Shown here piece after piece: positions 33,359 through 45,122 of a DNA stretch of 56,280 nt. Both the position numbers and the translations under genes were made by a program. The DNA is from Cyclospora cayetanensis. Lineage: Eukaryota > Apicomplexa > Conoidasida > Eucoccidiorida > Eimeriidae. The number at the start of each line of letters is the position of its first letter. Positions within the stretch are counted from its first letter, which is position 1. Below the pieces are notes generated by a model, which was not told the DNA's origin, did no database searches, and worked only from the letters and a program-made list of their open reading frames with translations. Where the stretch lies: assembly GCF_002999335.1 (NCBI RefSeq), contig NW_020312171.1, positions 1 to 56,280 on the forward strand, read 5' to 3'.

Positions 33359-35739
33359 TATCCTGCACTTCGGGAGTGATCTTATGAATCTCGAGATCTG
33401 TATTCAGGTAATGCCGGCTTGGGGGCAATGTGCGACCCGAACCCGTGGAAGGTGTGCAGCAACGCCGGACGAACAGCAGGTGTACAGACGGCAGCCGCTG
33501 AAGCGCGCGGATGTTTGAAATATGGATTCGGGTTTGGCGTTAGAGACTCGAAAGTACGTGTAAATGCAAGGAAGCAAGCGATACAAGAGGTGATCATGGC
33601 CGTTGAGGGCCGCGCGAGCCGCCGCAATTGCTCATAGTAGTCATCACCCTGACCCCTGTCGTGTGTGGCTGGAATCATGTGCATGCTACGGGCTATCTGA
33701 AACTCCTGCCATTCCCCCCGTCTTCGGAGCCTCAAATTCTCCACCCTAATATCAGAAACTCTCAATAGAACCATCTCCTACTTGACCAAGGGGAAATCGC
33801 TGTTGCGGAGTGCCTAAGAAAATATGAGGCCGCTTCGAAGCAGCAGCGCGCCTTAGCACCTCACATCACCTCCCCCATCTATCAGTCAATACACACGCGG
33901 AAATACAGCCTATATGCCTTAACAGCTGTTATCTATCGAATGCAACGAGAAAAACGATGGCATTCACCTTTGCACACCCCCACGCCTCAACAACACACGC
34001 ACCCACAGACACCCCAACTCAACCACAATGCACACCCCGTCCACGCTGCTCTCTATCCCTAGAATGGGAAAACTCTCTTCCCGCACTATGCAAAAAACAT
34101 GCTGCCTCCACCCTTTCGTTCCCCCAGTTTCCAGCCTCAGACATCTCGGCCCCTCCCCCGGATGCGCAGGTGCAGGGAAGCAGAACAAAGCGAAACGATT
34201 CCCCGAAAATACCCATCATAGCGCTGCTGATGTAGAGACTTGGCCTCATAAACCATTCCTAACGCGCAGACGCCTATAGAGCCTCTACCCATATCGCTCC
34301 CTTGTATGCTCTTGGCGGAGTGCAGACTTTTCCCAGTGCCGAAATTCTCAGGCTATCCTCCCACGAGACCTTTCAGGCCCTCATTGCAACACTCGCTACT
34401 TCCACGATTTCGGCTAAGAAGCTTTCTAACTCCCCACTCAGTACCAGCTATATGTACAGACCTGTTGAGTGGCTGGCAATGTGTTTCCTCCTTGAGCTGC
34501 GAACGTCCCTCAGACTCACTACCAGTTGTATATAGAAAGCTGTTGAATACCTATCCAAGCGGTTTCCTTCATTTCCTGCCAGCGTTCATGATAGGAGAGG
34601 GCTGTGCTAGGATAAGCCCCGTTGCGTTCTCTAAGCGCTCCGAGCATTCACTACTAGTGACACATGGCAGCTAACAACGACGCACACGGCAACGTCTTTA
34701 TGTATCCGGCTAACAGTACTGTGTAATAGCGAATGTGTAGACGCGCAGAGAGACAGCCGGAAATCATCGCCACGTTTTGTAAAGTTTTCAAAAAGTCGAA
34801 CTGGCGGAGCAGAAAGTGCTCAATGAGGTGTCCTTTCCCCCGCGAGGAAACCTGAGAAAATGCTTTCTCCCGCTACGCGCAACATACTTCTGCCGAGACT
34901 GCTGCGTGACTCTGCTGCTTAAGAGCATGTGCAGCCCCCCCTCAGGCAGCCGGGAAATCGGTTCACAGAAGAATCGAGGTCAAAAGCCTTGTGCAGATGA
35001 AGACGGCAGTGCAGGCACGGTACTAAGAGCTGCTAGAGCACATGACTGGAGAATCGGCTAGAAGCCGGCAGAAAGCATTAATTGAGGGGCCCTTTTTCAA
35101 GGCAGTGTCACGCAGAGTGCACAGCATCCCAATTTGTTGGGGAGGCGGAGGGCGTTGATTCAGCGCCTTACGAGTTCTCTTTTCTCCCTCTCCCCCCTCT
35201 CCAACCCTTCAGCAGCTGTCTCAAAGCGCCCCCTCTGTTTTTTCAGGTGATTCACGATGAAGTCTCGCCCTTTCGCCAAGTCCTTCCGACGGCTCCTTGC
35301 TTGACGCGAACAGTCCATTTGGGTGTAATGTCTTAAAGGAGTTTCATAAGTGCTGTGACGTCGCCTCCCTTTAAGGCACCTTCCTGCGCAGCGCACTGCC
35401 GCCACTCGAGACGGCGAGGGCTGGCGAAGAGCCATCAGCAAGCATCTCTTGGATGTGTGCGTCTGTGTGTGTTTCTTGCTCCCCTGGTCTTTGGATGCCT
35501 GCGTCTGCTGTAAACGAGGCAGTGTCAATCAAGGTGAAAGAAGAGGGAGGAGAGCGCTCGCAAGCCGTAGAGAGCCTTCCAGAAGGCGTTTAGGGGGCCC
35601 CTTCTGCGCTTTTCGTTGCTTGGAGTAGTGCTTTTTTAACGGATTAAACAGCTCTAAGCGGCAAACTCCTTTTGTTTTTAGCGCACAGGCGACCTTTGGG
35701 ATGCTAGACCGATGCGGCAGGGGCTTCAAGCTACCAACC

Positions 35740-35809
<70 letters not shown>

Positions 35810-36028
35810 ACCGCAGTCGGTTACCAGACACGAGGCGAATGTCAGGATTGCTTGCCTGCAACACCACCGTTTTTTTTCGGGGAGGGGAGAGAAAGTTTTC
35901 CTGCTACGTCTCAGAGGCACTAGGGAAGAGCTGCTGGCGGTATGCGCCAGCGCCGTTGCCGCGTGTCGTACCCCTGTTCCTCGAAAATAGCAGCATCTAC
36001 ACACGCGGCAGCAACCCGTTGGTGGCCA
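33359..36028. other. Region upstream of BCKDH E1 alpha; (TA)n; no supported gene
   Basis: Mostly repeat-poor until 35.5 kb, with short overlapping frames and no recognised domain. (TA)n of about 32 units lies at 35744-35807. The first few hundred bases should contain the promoter and 5' UTR of the E1 alpha gene, including a near-match of the GTGTCTGTACA motif (33479-33490). Confidence 0.55.
33479..33490 (-). promoter_or_regulatory. Near-match of the GTGTCTGTACA motif, about 120 bp upstream of the BCKDH E1 alpha start
   Basis: On the gene's sense strand it reads CGTCTGTACACC: ten of the eleven core bases and one intact palindrome arm. Confidence 0.3.
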
Positions 36029-36170
36029 CACGTGCACCAGCAGCAGCAGCAGCACGTGCACCAGCAGCAGCAGCAGCACGTGCACCAGCAGCAGCAGCAG
36101 CACGTGCACCAGCAGCAGCAGCAGCACGTGCACCAGCAGCAGCAGCAGCACGTGCACCAGCGCAGCAGCA
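36029..36170. repeat. 24-bp tandem repeat, five full copies plus a partial
   Basis: CACGTGCACCAG followed by four CAG repeats at 36029, 36053, 36077, 36101 and 36125, and an incomplete copy at 36149. Plus-strand frames read His-Val-His-Gln5, Ala-Arg-Ala-Pro-Ala4 or Thr-Cys-Thr-Ser5. The minus strand is open as well. It lies beyond the 3' end of SLU7; a plus-strand frame 35701-36402 spans it, but that frame also runs through (TA)n and is probably not a gene. Confidence 0.9.
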
Positions 36171-36561
36171 GCAGCAGAGGCGGAAACAGGAGGTCGTGCA
36201 AAAGAAAAGGATCCAACGCAGATATATACAGCGTCTAAAAACAAAGAGAAACAAGTGGATCTGCAGACATCGGCAGCCGCACCAACGCGTGCAGCGGCTG
36301 CAACGTGTTTGGTGGGGATGCAGCAAATTGCAGCGGCACTGCCCCTGTAGCAAAGAGAGACAGCAGCAGCCTAGCGTGCACGCCGCAGGTCCTGCTACTT
36401 GACGACTACGCCTAATACTGGCACGTGAGACTACCGCTGCCGCTGACGCAGAGAGGGGAAGAGAGCATTAGCGCTTCTTCAACCCCCTCCTCCCTCCCTT
36501 GAATCCGATTCGAAAAACGATCACAAGGAAGGCGTCAAGCAGAAACCCCTGCCAAGCTCGT

Positions 36562-39500
36562 CTAGCTGCTGTCAGACTCTGACGACTGCTCTTCTGCAGT
36601 TTCCCCAGCAGAAGCCTCCGCTTCTTCCTCCTTCCCTGCCGCTCCAGATTCTGCAGCATCCCTGCTTTCGCGAGTCGAGTCAGCTGCTTCTGCCGCTGGC
36701 GGTGCAAGCTCCAAAGATTCGAGCGTGATGCTGTCTTCCGGCCTTCCCTACGCAGACACATGCACACAATGCAACGCAGCAGCACCCCTACGATGCGGCT
36801 TTTCAGAGGCAAGGAGGGCAGCGGCTAGTGCCTTCTGCAGAGGAAGAACGCCACATCAGCGGCGAAAAACGCCTGCAGGACTGTATGCCGCAACGCCAAA
36901 AGTACAACGCTGCAGACTAAGAAGCTGCCGCCGCTGCTAGCGCCAGCCAGCCGCTGCCGAGGCAGCCGCTGCCGAGGCAGCAGAACAAGCCCTTGCTCTA
37001 GCTGATTGCGCACCATGTTCTGCAGGAAGCTCTATGGCGTGTTTTTGTTGCTGCGGCGAGCAAGGGTGGAGAATCTGCTACCTCGATAAGTGGAAAAAGA
37101 GGGGCATGTTCCCGCCCATCAGTCTCACCGTGCAATCTGCCCGAAAGCTGGTTTGTCTGCAACACGCAAATCCCCACTTTTGAAGTGCAGAGCTGTAGTA
37201 AGAACCCCATACTGAAGTATGATTGCCGGGGTGGACGTCCTCTTCATATTTGGACTTTGTGAGAGTCCTTTCGCGGCCACGCAACACCCTAAAAAGCAGC
37301 GTCACACATGCGAAGCAGATCGATACACCACACGCTGACGCCGGGTGTACAGACACCCCAACTCTGGCAACAGGTACCCGTCACAGGGCATACACGCAGC
37401 AACGCACGGGGCTGGAAAACAGCTCCGTACATGAATAAAAATGCAGATATATATAATAAATATATATATTATGGTCATTCATAGATATCTATTCATAGGG
37501 ATAGTAGCACGTGGGAGAGGAAAAGAAAGATCAGCGACACGACGCAGGCAAGATACGAAACAAGACTGCGGTGTCAGGATGAAGGGAAAGAGGCATCAAG
37601 AAAGCGAGAGAGAGACAACACCCCTACTAGGAGGCACCCCAGATTAAGAGACACTTTGCGCGTCCATTGATCGTTTAAAAAACTGGGAAAAATGCTTACC
37701 GTCCATCTCGAGAATATTCGGCGTATGCCTCCGTCTGGGCATAAAGAATGCGGGGATCCGTTTGCAGATGCTCTACACCTCCATATTTGACGATTACACT
37801 GCTCTGCTTCTTCGCCTCCAATTCCTGAAAACACGCATAAAAAGCCCCCCCGAGGCATCGTGAAGGACAGCCAAACTCACGACGAGGCAAGAGGCACACA
37901 CAAACCCCTGACAGAGATGTATTGGAGCAGAAAGAGAGAGGGAGGCAGGAGACGAAACAGAGACAAACGAACACCGACAGACAGAGAAAGAGACAGACTA
38001 CAGACAGAGAGACTCGCACTGAAAGCGAGACAAGATGCAGCATCGCCAACAGCCACTATAACGAGAGGCAGCAGCGTACAGTCTTCTTCTTCTGATGCTC
38101 TTGAAACAGAAACTCCAACTGCGTCGGCTGCGCGTTGAAATGAACATTCTGCCCATGTTTGTAAGCTTCCCATGCAAAGAGCTGAAACAAAACCACAAAC
38201 ACACATACAACATCCATGCACATGCATACATGCAAGCACATACAGACACACATGCACATGCATACATACATGAGCATACATACATACATGAACATACATA
38301 CATACATGCACATGCATACATACATGAGCATACATACATACATGAACATACATACATACATGCACATACATACATACATGCACATACATACATACATACA
38401 TGCACATACATACATACATGCACATACATGCATACATACATGCATGCACATACCTACATACATAGAGACAAATTCGTAAAAGTGCGCATTCATAGATACA
38501 TGTAGGGATGCACATATGCAGACACATAGACATATCCATACATGTGCATGTCTATGTTTATGTGTGTGCCTACAAAAGCATACATGCAAAGGTATTTCGA
38601 GACAGTGACGCCCCTAAAGCTGTCTGGTCGTAGCCTCATCAAACACGTTTCCTCTCCTCCATCCATGTGTACAGGGAAATGTATATGCAGACACATGTAC
38701 ATGTGTCTGCATATATGAACATACATGTATACACGTGTATATCTACATATATATACATACATGTGTATGCGTGTATATATCTATGTGTATATATATATAT
38801 ATACATGTATTTATATATATATATATATATTCACATGTACATACATGCATGCATCATATACATATACATGTGTGGATCTGGCACTGTCTAAAGACCTCTG
38901 GGGATCTCTCTTTGCCTCGAAGTGTTTTTTTTAGCAGAAAGCTCCAGAAGGTTGCGAAGAAGCAGAATAGCGCGTGCAGAACGGCGGAGAAAGCGTGGAG
39001 TTTTTTTGAAATGAGGAGACGAAGGAGGGACCTCTGGCTTGCGAGCAGTGCAGTGCAGTCAGACCTGAAGCTGTTGTGTTGCTTTAACTTCTCCAGCTTG
39101 GAGGAGCGCGTTGTCTCCGCGGAAGGGCCCCCTCTGCGCTTCGGAGAGGTGTTTGAAGGGATCGTCTCTCATGCTTCTGCTCTTGGGATCGTAGAAGGCG
39201 GAGCCGATATCCAAGTTGAGGAGATATTTGGCAGTATCCTCGCGGATGCGGAGATCTCGCGTGTTGATCCGACTCCGTTCGTCTTTGCACGCCACGGGCG
39301 CAGAAGTCTTGTCGAAGTCGTGTAGCTTGACGTCTTCATCATCGGATCCGTCTGTGTCTGTATCGGTGTCTGTATCTGTGTCTGTATCGGTGTCTGTGTT
39401 GGCGTCGTCTGTGTCAGTGTTCGTGTCAGAAGTAGCGCCTTCTTTCTCGCCGTCCGCAGTTTTGGCTTTGGTAATCGCATTAGCCCCTTTTTCCCCATCC

Positions 39501-40252
39501 TCGTGGGGGGTGTCTCCTCCCGCAAAGGCGGAGACGGCAGAAGCAGCAGCCGCAGCCGCTTTCTTGGCAGCCTTGGCTGCCTCCCGCTGCTGCTGCTTCT
39601 TGAGTCGCGCTTCGAGCTTCTGCTGCTTCCTCAGGCGTCTCTGCTGCTGCCTCTTCTTCTTCTCGGCAGCAGCTGCTGCGGCGGGCCCCTGCTGCTGCAG
39701 CAGCTGCTGCTGCTCGAGTGCTTTCTGCCGCTTTCGCTCGAGTTGCGCCAACTCATGTTCGCGCACAAGCCACTTAAAATCGTCTCCCGTATAGCCGCCA
39801 TACCGATCTCTCTTGGCGTCATACGTCAGCTTGGGCGTCTCTGCAATAATCTCATCAGGTGCCAAATCTTTGTGCGTGTACTTCGCCTTCTTGGCTCGCG
39901 GTCTGTCTGTACAGTCCTTCTCCTTGTGCGTCATGCTGCCGCAGTTTCCGCATGCGCCTTTGAGGAAGCGAAGCTTCTTAGCGGCTGCCGCCTCCTCGAT
40001 CACTCCGTGTCTGTGCCAAGTGTGAATCGAGGCGCGCTTCTCCTCCACAAACCGCTGGTGCTTCAGACCAGGCTTATCCTGATTCAAATACCAAGGCGCC
40101 TTCGAAATGTACTGAGGAATATGCGGATTGATCTCCTTGCCATCTGCATCCTTCTCTGCAGGGGCAGTGCCTGCTTTGCGGGCTTCTTCCAGCTCGCGTG
40201 CGCGGCGCGCTTCCTCCCGCGACTGAAACGCAGCCGATGTTACTGAAGACAT
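36562..40252 (-). CDS. SLU7: Pre-mRNA-splicing factor SLU7
   Basis: Second-step splicing factor that acts in 3' splice-site choice in the spliceosome. The ATG at 40252 begins exon 1 (40252-39065, 396 residues) with [25 protein letters not shown], the zinc knuckle [14 protein letters not shown] (CX2CX4HX4C) and [17 protein letters not shown], then a Gln/Lys/Ala-rich insertion, an acidic Thr-Asp dipeptide run, and [16 protein letters not shown]. Further exons: 38181-38080 ([18 protein letters not shown]), 37824-37700 ([26 protein letters not shown]) and 37288-37129 ([26 protein letters not shown]). All phases match. The C-terminus is uncertain: a frame starting near 37050 ([13 protein letters not shown]) stops at 36937-36939. 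Alternatively small exons near 36835-36790 ([15 protein letters not shown]) and from about 36742 (acidic [18 protein letters not shown]) run to the TAG at 36562. The gene span given assumes the second option. Confidence 0.93.
37343..37358 (-). promoter_or_regulatory. GGGTGTCTGTACACCC motif in a SLU7 intron
   Basis: Perfect inverted repeat with 6-bp arms on the sense strand, about 55 nt before the exon 4 acceptor (37290-37289). Confidence 0.42.
38205..38870. repeat. CATACATA/CATGCACATA microsatellite block in SLU7 intron 1
   Basis: The intron 39064-38182 is dominated by CATACATACATGCA-type units (38205-38460) and by ATATATACATG runs (38660-38870). Confidence 0.88.
39350..39425. repeat. Thr-Asp-encoding 12-bp repeat inside SLU7 exon 1
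   Basis: GTCTGTATCGGT-type 12-mers, read on the minus strand, encode a run of Thr-Asp dipeptides in an acidic linker. The frame stays open and the flanks are conserved SLU7, so the repeat is translated. Confidence 0.88.
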
Positions 40253-41803
40253 CTTCTTCTGCCTCCTGAGACTTCGGTTCGCCAGCCGAGCTGCTCAAGC
40301 GCCGTCTCCCCTGCTTTCTTCGCGCCACACACACTCACTCAGAGAGGACTGCCGCAGCAGTCGGAGTGGCTGCTGCTGCTGCTGCACTAGAAGGTGTGAC
40401 TTCGGAAAAGCAGCCAATGAGCGCTCGCTGCTGCCAAAGATATCAGCAACGAGAAGATCGCCGATATCGCAGCTGCTGCGGGGTCAGCTTCTTGTCCCCT
40501 TCCCCCCCCTTGTTGCAGCAAGGGGGAAGGAAGGGGGCCTCTCCAACTGCTGCTGCTGCTGGAGCTGCTGCTGCTGCATCCGGAGAAGAGGCTGCACTTC
40601 GCGAGAAAACTATCCACCCAAGAGTAGCCTGCCAGGAGAGGCGGGAAGTAGAAGGATGGATGCGTTGCAGCTGCCTCTACTGCCGCCGCTGCTGCTGGGC
40701 TACGCAGGGGCCTCTGCTTGCGGCAAGCGCGCGTGCCAAATCCGCCTGTGATATCGTTTTTTCCCCTGCTCTTTCAAGAAACATGCGTATAAACAGAAAC
40801 TAATATTGCGATTTGAGCAAGAAGGCTTATCGCGACTAGTCTGCTGCGCCTAAGCCGCGGCAAGGCTCCTCAAGTGCTGCTGCTGCTGCCATGGCTGCCG
40901 CTGCTGCTGCTGCTGACGTGGTGTTGCTGCAGCGGCAGCAAAAACGCGCAGGCGCAGCGGTACTGCAGCACTGGAAAGTAAGCCTGAACCCGTTCGGAAT
41001 TTATTGTTGAGCTTGTCTCTGGTTTAATTTTCTCATGGTGTGGAGTCCTCGGGGAAAGCAGAACGGCTTGGGTGTCAAGACAGAGGTACTCTCGGAGGCA
41101 GGAGAAGCACCTCGGGCAGCAGTCGCCAACAGAGGTTTTGGCATTGCGTTTGCGGAATTGTCAAGGTCTTTCGCGCTGCTGTTGACACGATCGAGGCATT
41201 AGCGTTCATTTCAACGCCAGAAACAGAAGAAGCAACATCCACGGCAGGTGTAGCTGCCGCTCTACACCTAACAGGCGTGGCTCACGAGCTAGGACTCGCT
41301 GCATCTGTAGAGGAAAGCGGGCGCCTTCTCACTGATAATGCGAAGCGAAGTCCAATGAACGGCCAATATGTAGCAGGTGTGGCTTGATCTTCCATGCAGC
41401 AGCAGCGGGGTGCAGGTTTGAGGTGTCTGTCCACTGCAAACCAGTGGTCTGCTGCCCTTTACTGGCACCGCCGAACCTCCCTAGGGCTTTCTAGGCTGCG
41501 AATTCATTTGAACGGCTTGGAAACACGGCCAGAGACGGAGAAAGTGTCGCAGTAGCCGTCGTAAGAGGCATTGCAGTGGCGACGGCGTGCGCAGGAGCCG
41601 CAGAAGACAGGTGATCCTAAGGCATAGATATAGTAGGCACACACTGGGAGGCCTTCGGGTGCCCAAATATGTTATATCCTGCATGAAACTGCTAAGGGGG
41701 GGCTGAAACACCCCTACGCCCGAGCCACTAAGAAATCGCTGCCTCGTCGGTGTTTCTTACGCTCATCAGCCTGATCATCATCATCATCATCTTCATCATC
41801 ATC

Positions 41804-41837
<34 letters not shown>

Positions 41838-41899
41838 GCATCATCATCTTCATCTTCATCATCATCATCAGCAGCAGCAGCGCAACTCGATAGCGAGCC
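40253..41899. other. Intergenic region between divergent SLU7 and EI24 genes; one possible small exon
   Basis: CAG-rich near 40365-40600 and holds an (ATC)n run at about 41775-41876. A possible plus-strand first exon lies at 40891-40977: ATG, an Ala run, then VVLLQRQQKRAGAAVLQHWK and a good donor GTAAGC. Downstream frames (41040-41387) do not give a convincing continuation. It may be 5' sequence of the EI24 gene or a small separate gene. Confidence 0.35.
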
Positions 41900-42696
41900 A
41901 TGTCTGGAGCTAGGGCTCCCCTGCTGCCGGCTACAGCGTCGTGTGCCTCAGTGCAGGCAGCCGAGGAAGGCGCAGTGGAGCGGAAGTCTGTGACACCGTT
42001 TGTTTCCTCCGCTGCAGGGCAGCAGAGGAAGCAATCCACTTCCTTGCGGAGAGACGCTTGTCTGCGTTTACGGCAAGCTATCGGTGGCTGCAGCGAGGGC
42101 TTTAGTTTGCTGCGTCTGTGCGTTGAAGTGTATGCACTTGGAGTATGGGACGCCCTCTCAGTCCACCGATGCACATTTTTCTTGCGTGGCTGTCGTGTGA
42201 TTAGACGGCGTGCGATCAAGTGTTTCCTGCTGAACGGTCTCTTGTACATTGGGCTTGCGATTCTTTTTTCACAGCTGCTGATTCCAGTTGTGTGCCTCTT
42301 GGTGTCTCTGCTGCTGCGTCTGCTCGGCCTGCTTGGGGGCTTTGCTGCCGCTGCTGCTGCATTTCCCTCGGCAGACACTGTGGCGCTTTCCTTGAAGGCA
42401 GCAGCTGCAACAGCGGCGTCGGGAGCGTTGGCGGGAGAAGTGTGGGCTGCAGCTGCAACTCCCGCGGTAGAGACAGTGGGGTGGCTGCTGTTGCGCTACG
42501 GGGTCCTCTTCCCCCTCTACGCATGCAGCAGTGTGTCTTCCTTTTTGTGGTACTTGGATGTCGCCGAGCATGCGACCGCCATGCTGCAGCAGGAGGAGGC
42601 AGCAGCAGCAGCAGCAGCAGTAGAGGGGGCAGTGGTGGAAGCCTCCGGCAAGGCGCCCGTCGCAGCAGGCAGGAGGAAGAGAGCTGTCGATACACT

Positions 42697-42728
<32 letters not shown>

Positions 42729-43191
42729 TGTTGTGTCCGTACTGTTACCCTCAGGGTGCTGTGTGGCGCAGTGTAGCGACTTCGCCACTGTCGATGACGT
42801 CGCCACAAGCAGCAGCAAGCGAAAGTTTGCGCATAAACTCTCCTGAAGCAGCGCTGCTGCGACTCATGCTGCAGTACGTGTGGTGGTGTCAAAGCTCCTT
42901 GCTGCTGCCTCTGATACCCTTCGTGGGAAGGCCGCTTTCCCTTCTCAACTTCTGCTGGATGTTTTCGTTCTCTTGCTTCGGATGGAGACGCAAGCCTCAC
43001 GAAAGCTGCGTCACAGACGCCGACTTGCTGCAGCAGCTGTCGCAACCGGACTGCTTGCAGCAGCGCTGGAGAACAGCCTGGTGCAGCAGCAGCAGCGGCA
43101 GCGGAGAAGAGGGGGGAGGAGAAAAAATGCCATGGGCGACGGCGTTAATGACGCGCATGCGGTCGCTGCCTCAGCGAACGCCGCCACATCT

Positions 43192-43230
<39 letters not shown>

Positions 43231-44270
43231 AGCGAAGCCATCCCTTTCCCCCCCTGCTTGCGCGCACGCGTTGACACACAACCTGCTGCCACATAGTCGT
43301 CAGCCTGCGCACCAGCAGGAGACGCTTGAGGAGTCTTTATCGGCGTTTGAGAGGCACTGGATGTACTTTGCTGGCTTTGGCACACCTGTCTGCCTTATCC
43401 ACATGCTGGCTCCGGAGGCGATTGATCTAAGCGTTGCGGCAGTCTTGCTGCCACTCTCGATTCTCCTGGCACTAAGAGCCCACCCTGTCCGCTGCAGCAG
43501 CAGCAACCCCCAGCAGCAACAGCAGCAGCTGCTGCTGCTCCATCGCCACAAGTACGCTGCAAGACTCCCCATCTTCCTCCCCGTTCAGCTTCTCACGCAG
43601 TGGACGTTGGCATGCCTTCTGCAACGTGTTTCTAGGCACTTCCATCGTCCGCATTCCAAAAGCAGCAGCAACACCAATAATAACAGCAGCAACACCAATA
43701 ATCACAGCAGCAACACCAATAATAACAGCAGCAACAACAATCACAGCAGCAGCAGTGACAGCAGAAACAGCAGCTGTTGCCGTAGACGGCCAGCAACAGC
43801 AACAGCAGCCCCAGTTGCAGCAACAGCGACAGCAACAACAACAACAGCCACGAAAATGACAGCAACGCCTATGGCTGCTGCTGCTGCTGCTGCGATCGGA
43901 GGAACTCCAGCTGCACGGCGGCTGCATGCACAGCGCAGTTTGCAGCAGCAGCAGCAGCAGCAGCAGCACACGCCGTCCGTCGCCCCTCTGCAGCTTCAGC
44001 TGTACGGACACCCCTGGTCTCATCCTTTAGACGAAGGCGACTTTGCAGCGGCCGCTGCAGCAGCAGCAGCTGAGGCGTTCCGGCAGCATTTGCAGCAGAA
44101 AGAGGGGTGCTCGCAGCGTGCTGCCGCAGTGGAGCTTCCCCGCCGGCAGCGACAGGCGCATGCAAAGCAGAGCGCAGAAGAGACGCATGCGCATGCACCG
44201 AGGCATCAGAGCAACGTGAACTCCGTGCCGATGCGAATGGAGCAGCGTGAAGGCCGCCTCCGTTGCCGAC

Positions 44271-44315
<45 letters not shown>

Positions 44316-44758
44316 GTGCGCGGCAGGAGGGGGCATGGGAGGCGCAGTGGAATCTTGTGCATAGGCGTTCTGCTGCGTTGAGCGACGAACAGGCAAACAA
44401 CCGCAGAGGCAGCTGGCAGCGTATTGCTGCAGGCGCTTTGAGGATGTTATGGCCAGCGCGGCAGCAGCGGCTGCAGCGTCGCATGCAGCAGCAGCAGCGT
44501 CTTTACGGCGTTGTTATGCGCCCTCAGCCGCAGCAAGTGGTGTCGCTGCTGCAGCAGGAGCCGCTGCAGAGGCGCCACTTGCAGCAAGTCAACTTGCTGT
44601 ACAGGAGAAATCACCCTCAGCATGCAGCCTCCGCAGCGCAGCATCCGCGGGAAGCCTTTCTTCACACGACTTCCCACGAGCTGTCTCCCTCTCGACAGCA
44701 GCAGGGACGGCGTCAGCTGCAGGGGTTGCTGCTGCAGCATTGGAAACAATGCCAGTAA
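41900..44758 (+). CDS. EI24-domain multi-pass membrane protein with large polyGln insertions
   Basis: A single 952-residue open frame. Hydrophobic segments lie at about residues 106-150, 180-222 and 330-365. The clearest EI24 match is at about 480-525: LSAFERHWMYFAGFGTPVCL then DLSVAAVLLPLSILLALRA, against [20 protein letters not shown] in human EI24. LIPFVGRPLSLLNFCW before it also fits. EI24 is an ER membrane protein linked to autophagy in animals; its role here is unknown. Four or more Gln runs (about 270, 433, 690 and 790) and Ala runs split the domain. The last 350 residues are low complexity (Asn/Ser, Ala/Thr, Gln/Arg). The ATG at 41900 follows directly on the (ATC)n run. No intron is needed, unusual among its neighbours; the C-terminal tail could be partly intronic. 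Confidence 0.78.
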
Positions 44759-45081
44759 GCAACTGCAGCAGCAACTGCGCGTTTCGCTCTTGTTTCGCGC
44801 AGTGGTCGGATTTTTCCAGCCTGTGCGGCTGTTTCTTCCCGAGAATGGAGGTTGCGCGCTCTGCACTGCAGTGTACATACATACAAAAACCTCGCGAGCC
44901 TTACCCAACACCTGTGACGGCAACCATACGCCAGAAAATCATGCATCGAACAAGAGAAAACTGGGAGAGGGAGGGGGCTTTCGCTGCTGCGTTTTGCGTC
45001 TTCTGCTGCTGCCTTCGACTGGGGCCCTTTAAATTGCGTAACGCACATAAAGACATAGGTGTAGGTATCTATATATACATC

Positions 45082-45084
<3 letters not shown>

Positions 45085-45120
<36 letters not shown>
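45085..45120. repeat. (TA)n between convergent EI24 and COX10 genes
   Basis: About 18 TA units preceded by ATATACATCTACA sequence. It lies in the roughly 880-bp spacer between the two stop codons (44758 and 45643), which holds no supported gene. Confidence 0.9.

Positions 45121-45122
<2 letters not shown>

Noticed and set aside
36029..36170. Evenly spaced repeat considered as a CRISPR-like array
   Set aside because: Units are contiguous without spacers, built on CAG triplets, in a eukaryotic genome.
35701..36402. 233-residue plus frame running through (TA)n and the 24-bp repeat
   Set aside because: Almost all of it is repeat translation (Ile/Tyr run, then Ala-Arg-Ala-Pro units); the remaining 70 residues are basic low complexity.
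39216..40246. Long plus-strand frames antisense to SLU7 exon 1
   Set aside because: The minus strand there encodes unmistakable SLU7. The plus frames are Ser/Leu/Cys-rich by-products of CTG-biased codons.
41040..41387. 115-residue plus-strand frame upstream of the EI24 gene
   Set aside because: No conserved motif. Another frame over the same bases looks as likely to be coding, and no splice connection to the exon-like start at 40891 could be made.
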